From Deltaproteobacteria bacterium (GTDB taxonomy: Bacteria; Myxococcota_A; UBA796; UBA9615): 10,103 nt of DNA. Shown piece after piece: positions 1 through 5,204 of the stretch (its first letter is position 1; every line of letters starts with the position of its first letter). Made by a program: the position numbers and the translations under genes. The DNA lies in the NCBI GenBank assembly GCA_029261955.1, contig JAJDAI010000522.1, positions 1 through 10,103 on the forward strand. Reading direction: 5' to 3'. The notes beneath the pieces are model-generated. The model was given only the letters and a program-made list of their open reading frames with translations, was not told the DNA's origin and ran no database searches.

Positions 1-1929
1 GCTGTGCGGCTGCAGGCTGTGAAGGTGGTCGGCGAGGCCGCCCGTCTTCTGGTGGAGTCGTTTCTCCGAGTCCTCGGCGCCTTCGTCGTGCACGAAGCGC
101 CCGGGCCGCCCCTGCGGCGGCGGCGGCGGCAGGGCCCGCGAGGCGATGGCCTGGTGACGGAAGCCCTCGGGGTTGCAGACCTCGAGCAGCAGGCGGAGCA
201 GGTCGTGGCTGAAGGTGCGCACCGTGCGCTGCGGGCCTCCGCGGCCCGAGATGGGCATGGGGTCGAAGCGCAGGTTCTGCAGCTCCTCGACCGTCACGAG
301 CGGCTCGCGCTCCCGGCCAGCGGAGGCAGGCTTGTCGTCCGTCGGCAAGACCGGCAACACCGTGTGCTCGAAGGGCGTGCTCACCGCGAGCGGACCCACC
401 TCGTCCAGGCGGGTGGGGCGGATGCCGAAGGCGGCCGGGTCGTCCCAGATAGGGGACGCGCGCGTGAGCCGGAACTCGTGCATGCCGCCGCTCACGAGGA
501 TGCGGTCGCCCACGGCTTCGCGGGCCCAGCGGTAGAAGCCGGCGGTCTGGGACTCCTCGACCCTGCTCTCGCCGGGGAAGCCGCGAATGCCGGACAGCAC
601 CACGTTGATGCCCACGGCGGCGCAGTCGGTCAGGATCTGCTTCGCGACGAGGCCCGAGACGGCCTTGTGCATCAGGGCGTTCACGCGCGACGCGCCCGAC
701 TCCAGCCCGAAGAAGAGGGTGCGGCAGCCCGCCTGCGCCATGAGCGCGAGGATGTCGCCCGTGAGGCCGCGGTCGAGGCGGACCATCATCTCCCAGACCA
801 GGTCGATGCCCCGCTCGATCATCCCCTCGGACAGGGCCCGGCAGACTTGCGGCAGCTCCGCCTCCATCGTGAAGTTGATGGCCTGGCCCAGGGTCGCGAG
901 CTGCTCCAGGTCGTCCAGCACCTGCTCCATGGGGCGGGTGCGGTAGCCGGGGCTGACCGCGGTGAAGTTGCAGAAGGTGCACTTGCCGAAGTAGCAGCCG
1001 CGGCTGACCTGGTAGGGGAGGATGGTCGCCGGCGCCAGGTAGCGGCCCAGCGGCAGCGAGGCCAGGTCGGGCACCGCGAGCTCGGCCATGTCGGGGCGGG
1101 TGACGGGCTTGTTGGCCAGGCGCTCCACGCCGTCGCGCCAGACGAGGCCCGGCACCTCGGCCAGCGAGCCGCCGCGCACCGCGTCGTCCAGGTCCAGGAC
1201 CGACAGGTCAGCCTCGCCCACCATCACGCCGTCGACGAGGTCGAAGAGGTCGCGGTCGTCCAGAAGGCCCGACGCGCCGACCGTGGACAGGTGGAAGCCG
1301 CCCGCGAAGACGGGCACGCCGGCCTCCTTGAGCAGGCCCGCGATCACGAGCGTCGGCAGCAGCTGCTGCTCGAAGGTGACGGACAGGCCCACCCAGGCGG
1401 GGTCCAGGGCCAGGATGCGCGGCAGGCCCACCGACTGGAGCCAGCCGAGGTAGGGCAGGGCCTCGCGCCCCGCCATGAGGTCCTTCGCGCGGGCGCCGCT
1501 GAAGGGCGCCGGGGCGATGGCGAGCAGGCCGGCGACCCCGTGCCAGGGCCCCAGGGACGAGGCGAGCGGCATCGAGGTGCCGGCGAAGCGGTACATGGCC
1601 GGGTCCTGCAGGACCGCGAAGGACTCGGCGAGCGCCGGAGCCAGGTCGCTCCGGTCCAGCAGGTGGCGACCCATGGCGGCCTGGGCCTCGGCCGGTCGGA
1701 GGACCCCGGCCCGGGCCTTCTCCAGCAGGAGCGTGCGCTCCACCTCGAAGTCCGCGCGCAGCGAGGCGATGCCGGGCTCCGTGGCCAGGGCCTCCACCAG
1801 CTCCAGGTTCAGGTCGAGCGGGACGCAGGCCCGACCCGCGGCCTTCATGGCAGCGCTGAGCGCCGGCACGCTGAGCAGCGGGGCGTAGGGATCGAAGACG
1901 GGGGGTTGGACGAGGACCGCAGGGCGCAT
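1..1929 (-). CDS. B12-binding-type radical SAM protein (3' end outside window)
   Basis: The frame is open from the ATG at 1929-1927 to the left edge: 643 codons, no stop seen. The N-terminus (MRPAVLVQPPVFDPY, then PLDLNLE near residue 40) and a second strand-turn region (VGLSVTF near 181-186, VFAGGFH near 207-213) fit the cobalamin-binding-type domain of COG1032 proteins. About 140 mostly helical residues separate these two parts. I see no DxHxxG signature, so true cobalamin binding is uncertain. The radical SAM core follows: VSRGCYFGKCTFCNF, with Cys312, Cys317 and Cys320 (C-x4-C-x2-C) as likely 4Fe-4S ligands, then FGLESGASRVNALMHK and GIRGFPGE as barrel landmarks. The C-terminal tail has a five-proline run. 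The start lies 22 bases after the stop of the redoxin gene, so co-transcription is likely, although a TACACT element in the gap could start a separate transcript. The substrate cannot be named. Family call is firm; exact role unknown. Confidence 0.85.
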   Translation of the reverse strand, partial: MRPAVLVQPPVFDPYAPLLSVPALSAAMKAAGRACVPLDLNLELVEALATEPGIASLRADFEVERTLLLEKARAGVLRPAEAQAAMGRHLLDRSDLAPALAESFAVLQDPAMYRFAGTSMPLASSLGPWHGVAGLLAIAPAPFSGARAKDLMAGREALPYLGWLQSVGLPRILALDPAWVGLSVTFEQQLLPTLVIAGLLKEAGVPVFAGGFHLSTVGASGLLDDRDLFDLVDGVMVGEADLSVLDLDDAVRGGSLAEVPGLVWRDGVERLANKPVTRPDMAELAVPDLASLPLGRYLAPATILPYQVSRGCYFGKCTFCNFTAVSPGYRTRPMEQVLDDLEQLATLGQAINFTMEAELPQVCRALSEGMIERGIDLVWEMMVRLDRGLTGDILALMAQAGCRTLFFGLESGASRVNALMHKAVSGLVAKQILTDCAAVGINVVLSGIRGFPGESRVEESQTAGFYRWAREAVGDRILVSGGMHEFRLTRASPIWDDPAAFGIRPTRLDEVGPLAVSTPFEHTVLPVLPTDDKPASAGREREPLVTVEELQNLRFDPMPISGRGGPQRTVRTFSHDLLRLLLEVCNPEGFRHQAIASRALPPPPPQGRPGRFVHDEGAEDSEKRLHQKTGGLADHLHSLQPHS

Positions 1930-1936
1930 GGCGGTC

Positions 1937-1942
1937 AGTGTA
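1937..1942 (-). promoter_or_regulatory. Possible -10 element (TACACT) 7 bases before the radical SAM start
   Basis: TACACT matches the sigma70 -10 consensus at four of six bases. It lies in the 22-base gap after the redoxin gene, 7 bases before the ATG. A start site at normal spacing would fall on or next to the A of ATG, giving a leaderless message, and no Shine-Dalgarno sequence is visible. No convincing -35 box is present. Weak evidence by itself; it gains some weight from similar placements at two other starts in the window. Confidence 0.25.
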
Positions 1943-1951
1943 GAGGCCGAC

Positions 1952-2725
1952 TCAGAGGGTCGCGGCCGCGTCGAGGAAGAGCTGGCGCACGGTGTCGTAG
2001 TTGGCCGGCACCGCGAGCGAGTTGCTCGTGACGTTGAAGACGCCGAACACCTCGTTGTTGCCGTCGAGCACGACCACGTCGCGGTAGGTGACCGCCCAGT
2101 CGGTCCAGACGTCCTGCTCCGCCACGTCCTGCAGCCAGGGCAGGTCGCGGCCGTCGCAGATCGACGCGTTGCCCGCCTCGAAGCCCGCTTCGTTGATGCC
2201 CAGGATGGTGATGTCGAGGGCGGGGAAGGCGGACGCGAGGTCCTGCTGAAGGTCGTTCAAGTAGCCAAACTGGCTACTGCAGTAGCTTCACGTGGCGTGC
2301 CCGAAGTACCAGCCCGAGACCTTCTGGAGGTAGTCGCGCGGGGACACCGGCTCGCCGAAGCGGGGGGAGGTCGCGTTGACGTCCTGGAGGCTGAAGTCCG
2401 ACTGGACGGCGGACGCGCTGTCGTCGTCGTCGCTGATGGCGCTGTCGTCGTCGTCCGCGCTGTCGTCGTCGTCCGCGCTGTCGTCGTCGTCCGCGCTGTC
2501 GTCGTCGTCTGCGCTGTCGTCGTCGTCGGCCGAGTCGTCGTCGTCCGCGCTGTCGTCGTCGTCCGTTGCGGCCGAGTCGTCGTCGTCCGCTGTGGCGTCG
2601 TCGTCGTCTGCAGCGTCGTCGTCGTCCAACACGAAGTCGTCGTCGTCGCCGCCAAAGTCGTTCGGCGTGGCCGGGGGGCAGGCCACGAGGCCGAGCGAGA
2701 GCAAGAGCAGGAGAAGGCGTGTCAC
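1952..2725 (-). CDS. Selenocysteine-containing thioredoxin-like (redoxin) lipoprotein, read through TGA at 2290-2288
   Basis: A 257-residue protein if the in-frame TGA (codon 146) is read as selenocysteine; the final stop at 1954-1952 is also TGA. Residues 1-16 form a lipoprotein signal (MTRLLLLLLSLGLVA, then Cys16; lipobox LVAC), started by GTG. Pro at +2 favours outer-membrane sorting. Residues 27-102 are an Asp4-Ser-Ala repeat spacer. Residues 107-257 look like a redoxin domain: DFSLQDVN, then GWYFGHAT-U146-S-Y-C149, a helix (SQFGYLNDLQQDL), LDITILGINEAG, and VTYRDVVVLDGN. UxxC sits where TlpA/thioredoxin proteins carry CxxC. Homology-like sequence continues in the same frame on both sides of the TGA, and a SECIS-shaped hairpin follows it. 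The usual cis-proline before the fourth strand is not evident. A standard gene caller would split this into a truncated 145-residue protein and a 102-residue TTG-started piece. The likely role is thiol-disulfide or peroxide chemistry at the cell envelope; the partner is unknown. Other readings are a TGC/TGG-to-TGA mutation or a sequencing error. Confidence 0.8.
2247..2290 (-). promoter_or_regulatory. Candidate bacterial SECIS element starting at the recoded TGA
   Basis: On the minus strand, 16 bases after the TGA comes a five-base loop AGTTT closed by GTAGCC/GGCTAC (2277-2272 with 2266-2261), seven pairs if the flanking A-U is counted. A lower stem can form between TGAAG (2290-2286, including the TGA) and CTTCA (2251-2247), separated from the upper stem by an internal loop. 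Published bacterial SECIS rules, as I know them, ask for a small apical loop with G among its first two bases, 16-37 bases from the UGA; this loop has G second and GU inside. The codons here (AGT, TTT, TTG) are unusual for this GC-rich DNA, as expected if RNA shape constrains them. The fold was judged by eye. Confidence 0.7.
2420..2647 (-). repeat. In-frame 18-bp repeat array encoding an Asp4-Ser-Ala spacer
   Basis: Twelve runs of four aspartates span residues 27-102 of the redoxin lipoprotein. Seven successive DDDDSA units (residues 55-96) form the regular core, with SA, AA, ATA or SAAT joining the outer ones. Each core unit is 18 bases, (GAC)4 plus Ser and Ala codons, almost identical from copy to copy. 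The spacer would be disordered and strongly negative, and may hold the redox domain away from the membrane or bind divalent cations. Such near-perfect repeats can change copy number by slippage. Confidence 0.9.
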
Positions 2726-2853
2726 CGGCGCACAGTAAACAAATCGATCCCGTGCGTCCCGGGTCGTGTGGCGCGGACCCGGGCGCCACGGCGACTCAAA
2801 GGGGCGCCGCAGCCCGCTCTGACGTTCCTGAGACCCGCGGCTACCATGCCGCC
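2726..2853. promoter_or_regulatory. Divergent intergenic region with promoter-like boxes
   Basis: This 128-base region separates two start codons that point away from each other. Leftward, TACTGT (2737-2732) lies 6 bases before the redoxin GTG; the -35 position 17 bases upstream reads GGGACG, a weak match. Rightward, CTGACG (2819-2824) and TACCAT (2842-2847) are 17 bases apart, each matching the sigma70 consensus at four of six bases, with 6 bases to the GTG at 2854. No Shine-Dalgarno sequence is evident on either side. If real, both transcripts would be leaderless or nearly so. Confidence 0.35.
2758..2789. repeat. Two overlapping inverted repeats in the divergent region
   Basis: Repeat A: CCCGGGTC (2758-2765) and GACCCGGG (2776-2783), perfect 8-base arms with a 10-base spacer. 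Repeat B: GTGGCGC (2768-2774) and GCGCCAC (2783-2789), perfect 7-base arms with an 8-base spacer. B begins inside the spacer of A and shares base 2783, so the two hairpins exclude each other. Lying between divergent starts and touching the proposed leftward -35 position, they could be operators for a dimeric regulator. Chance palindromes are common at this GC content. Confidence 0.4.
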
Positions 2854-3180
2854 GTGCCCGCCCTGCCCCTCGCCAGCCCCGACGAAGCCCGCCTGGACCC
2901 GCTCATCGCGGTGGCCCTGAAGGAGGCGCGCATCGACCCCAACTGGGCCTCGACCGTGCGCAGCCTCGCGACCGGCAAGCTCTCGCCGCGCACGCTGAAT
3001 TGCTGCGGCAGCGGCTGCAAGCCCTGCGTCAACGACATCAAGCGGGTGACGGCGGACGTGCTCACCTCGCTCCAGGACCCCGCGGCGGCCGAGCGTCGCC
3101 TCGAAGACGCGCAGGCCGGTCTGGCTCGACGCGGCGCCCGCCGGCTGGCCCGCGGCCTCAAGCGACGCCTCCTCGGTTGA
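2854..3180 (+). CDS. Small protein with CC-x3-C-x2-C motif, Oxidored-like
   Basis: This is a 108-residue protein starting at GTG 2854. The nearby ATG at 2846 is out of frame, and the same frame farther upstream is Arg-rich shadow sequence. Residues 49-61 read NCCGSGCKPCVND, with Cys50, Cys51, Cys55 and Cys58. The pattern resembles the CCxSGCxxCVxD signature of the Oxidored-like domain (Pfam PF09791, found in OXLD1 proteins), a short cysteine module with no well-defined reaction. The four cysteines could bind a metal or cluster. The N-terminal half is probably helical, and the C-terminal tail (about 91-106) is Arg/Lys-rich, which could suit RNA or ribosome contact. It ends 33 bases before the pseudouridine synthase, in the same frame and probably the same operon. 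I do not know its function; the domain match rests on the motif alone. Confidence 0.7.
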   Translation: MPALPLASPDEARLDPLIAVALKEARIDPNWASTVRSLATGKLSPRTLNCCGSGCKPCVNDIKRVTADVLTSLQDPAAAERRLEDAQAGLARRGARRLARGLKRRLLG

Positions 3181-3213
3181 GCCGCGGCGCCGGGTGCGCC
3201 AACCTGCGGTCCC

Positions 3214-3861
3214 TTGAGCACCCTCGACTCCCACCCCGACTGGCTCTTCCTGGACAAGCCCGCGGGCCTGCCCGTCTTCCCGCCGCACGCCGATCCGGCG
3301 GGGGACTGCCTGCTCGCGCGGCTGCTGGTCGAGCACCCGGAGCAGGCCGCCATCGACTGGCCGGAGCGCTTCGAGGGGGGCCTGCTGCACCGCCTCGACA
3401 CGGGCACCAGCGGCCTCGTGATCGCCGCCCGCAGCCTCGATGCCTTCGAGCGCGGCCGCTCCGCCTTCGCCAGCCACGCCCTGCACAAGCGCTACCGCTT
3501 CCTCACCGCTTCGACGGTTCCCTGGGACGGCAACACCGTCGACTTCGCGCTGGCGCACGACAAGCGCAAGAAGTCGCGGATGGTGTGGCAGCGCGGCGCG
3601 AACACGCCTCACCGGGGGCGCTGGTTCCCCGCCCGCACCCAGCTGCGGCGGCTCGGGCCGCGGCTCTGGGAGGCCACGCTCTTCACTGGCGTCATGCACC
3701 AGGCCCGGATCCACGCCGCCGCCGTGGGCCTGCCCATCCTCGGCGACCGGCTGTACGGTGGCGCGCCGCACCCCGCGGGCTTCCACCTGCACCACGCGCG
3801 CATCGATGGCTGGCCCGAGCCGACGCCCGACGTGCCCATCCCCGACACCTGGCTGCTCTGA
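3214..3861 (+). CDS. RluA-family RNA pseudouridine synthase
   Basis: A 215-residue protein likely to isomerise uridine to pseudouridine in rRNA or tRNA in the cytoplasm. TTG at 3214 is the only usable start: the frame is closed by the preceding gene's TGA just 33 bases upstream. Family landmarks occur in order: DWLFLDKPAGLPV (residues 9-21), the catalytic motif HRLDTGTSGL with Asp62, LHKRYRFL (about 89-96), and TGVMHQARIHAAAVGLPILGD, matching the usual GRTHQIRVHL...GDxxYG region although the Arg-Thr part is changed to Val-Met. There is no N-terminal S4 RNA-binding domain, and the length is that of a bare catalytic domain, like RluA or TruC. The target base cannot be assigned. Its stop overlaps the start of the next gene by one base (TGATG), suggesting translational coupling. 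Confidence 0.9.
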   Translation: MSTLDSHPDWLFLDKPAGLPVFPPHADPAGDCLLARLLVEHPEQAAIDWPERFEGGLLHRLDTGTSGLVIAARSLDAFERGRSAFASHALHKRYRFLTASTVPWDGNTVDFALAHDKRKKSRMVWQRGANTPHRGRWFPARTQLRRLGPRLWEATLFTGVMHQARIHAAAVGLPILGDRLYGGAPHPAGFHLHHARIDGWPEPTPDVPIPDTWLL

Positions 3862-5204
3862 TGGACCGACCCGCCGCCCGCATCGTCCGCGCCCTGGCCC
3901 CGAGCCCCGAGCCCAGCCCGCTCGCCGCCGACTTCGCCGCCGACCCGCTGCTCGGGGAGCTCGCCGCCGCCTACGGGGCCGCCCGCCTCGACTGGCCGCG
4001 GGCCCGCACCGCGCTGGCGAAAGCCGGCCGCCAGGCCCGCAAGCTGGGCAGCCGACGCAGGCGCTTCCACGGCGATCTCCTGCACAGCCTCGTGCGCCAC
4101 GACCGCACCCTCGCCCTGCTGCTCGAGCGCGCCGGCCTGGGCACGCCGTCCCGCGACCGCATCCTGCGCGCGCACGTCACCGCCGCCCTCGTCGCGCTGC
4201 ACGGCCTTCAGCCTCCGAAGCACGACGGGGTCGATTGGCGGGACGTCGCCGACCCTGGGCACACGCTCCTGGGCTGGGTGCTGGAGACCGACCCGTCCCC
4301 CGCGACAGCGCTCGGCGCCGCCGGCTCGTTGCCCGACTGGATCGCGGCTGCGCTGCTGCGCAACCACGAGCTCGACGACGCGATCGCCCTGGTGCAGGCC
4401 CTCAACAGCCGCGCGAAGCTGACCTTGCGGGTCAACGGCGACCGGGAGGCCTTCATCTCCGAGCTCGCGGGGCTGGGGATCGAGGCGGTCCCGACCCGAC
4501 ACGCCACCCACGGGGTGCAGCTCAGCGGCCACCGGGACACCAACACCCTGCCGGGGGCCAAGCAGGGGCGCTTCGACGTGCAGGACGAGGGCAGCCAGCT
4601 CATCGCCGAGCTCGTGGGCGCGCAGCCGGGCGAGGTGATCGTCGACGCCTGCGCGGGCGCGGGCGGCAAGGCGCTGGCCCTCGGCGCCGCGATGGAGAAC
4701 CGCGGCTCCCTGCTGCTCTGCGACGTGCGGCGCGACGCCCTCGATCAGGCATCACAGCGGGCTCGCCGGGCCGGCTTGTCCAACTTCCGGGCCCACGTGC
4801 TGGGCGATCCCCCCCGCATCCAGGCCGACGCGGTGCTCGTCGATGCGCCCTGCTCGGGCTCGGGCGCGCTGCGCCGCCGCCCCCAGAACCGCTGGCTGGC
4901 GAACCCGCTCGATCTCGTGAACCTGCCGAAGACCCAGCTGGGCATCCTGCGCAGCTTCGCCCCCCTCGTGAAGCCCGGCGGGCGCCTCGTCTACGCCACC
5001 TGCTCCCTCTTCGCGGAGGAGAACGAGGCGGTGCGCGACGCCTTCCTGGCCGAGCACGCGGACTTCCGCCCGGCCCCGCTCGGACCCATCCTCGGTGAAC
5101 AAACCGCGGAAACCCTGGGCGCCTCTGCGTGTCTGAACCTCCGGCCGCACCGCCACGGGACCGACGGGTTCTTCGCCTGCGTCCTCCACCGGGAGTCTGA
5201 ATGA
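3861..5204 (+). CDS. RsmB/NOP-family RNA (cytosine-5) methyltransferase
   Basis: A 447-residue S-adenosylmethionine-dependent enzyme expected to methylate cytosine C5 in rRNA or tRNA. Residues 1 to about 170 are a helical region unlike the NusB domain of E. coli RsmB. The RNA-binding part (about 190-245) includes LRVNGDREAF and DVQDEGSQLIAEL. Motif I is VDACAGAGGKALALGAAM with Asp262. Motif IV is DAPCSGSG with Cys331, and motif VI is YATCSL with Cys381. In this family the motif VI cysteine attacks the base and the motif IV cysteine releases the product; both are present. It closes with HGTDGFFACVLHR. The ATG shares one base with the previous stop, and the gene's TGA overlaps the next ATG by four bases (ATGA), so it is coupled on both sides. 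The exact RNA target is unknown, and rsmB itself would be an over-call given the different N-terminus. Confidence 0.93.
   Translation: MDRPAARIVRALAPSPEPSPLAADFAADPLLGELAAAYGAARLDWPRARTALAKAGRQARKLGSRRRRFHGDLLHSLVRHDRTLALLLERAGLGTPSRDRILRAHVTAALVALHGLQPPKHDGVDWRDVADPGHTLLGWVLETDPSPATALGAAGSLPDWIAAALLRNHELDDAIALVQALNSRAKLTLRVNGDREAFISELAGLGIEAVPTRHATHGVQLSGHRDTNTLPGAKQGRFDVQDEGSQLIAELVGAQPGEVIVDACAGAGGKALALGAAMENRGSLLLCDVRRDALDQASQRARRAGLSNFRAHVLGDPPRIQADAVLVDAPCSGSGALRRRPQNRWLANPLDLVNLPKTQLGILRSFAPLVKPGGRLVYATCSLFAEENEAVRDAFLAEHADFRPAPLGPILGEQTAETLGASACLNLRPHRHGTDGFFACVLHRESE

Noticed and set aside
4..2031. A long plus-strand open frame (675 codons) over the left part of the window
   Set aside because: Its codons are in register with the minus-strand radical SAM gene, which has recognisable motifs. 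The plus product is Arg/Ala/Gly/His-rich with no family features. It is an antisense shadow of GC-rich coding DNA.
2257..2290. Frameshift, nonsense pseudogene, or two separate genes in the redoxin lipoprotein
   Set aside because: The frame does not change across the TGA, family-like sequence continues at once on both sides, the downstream piece lacks a natural start (TTG inside a helix), and the TGA falls at the redox position with a hairpin after it. Selenocysteine explains all of these; a point mutation remains the only serious rival.
2420..2647. CRISPR-like short repeat array
   Set aside because: Units are 18 bases, contiguous, without unique spacers, and in frame as Asp-Asp-Asp-Asp-Ser-Ala.
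2846..2848. ATG at 2846 as start of the small Cys-motif protein
   Set aside because: It is not in frame with the CC-x3-C-x2-C sequence; GTG 2854 is.
3181..3213. Separate promoter for the pseudouridine synthase (CAACCT near 3200)
   Set aside because: Poor match to -10, no -35, and the gap is only 33 bases inside an apparent operon.
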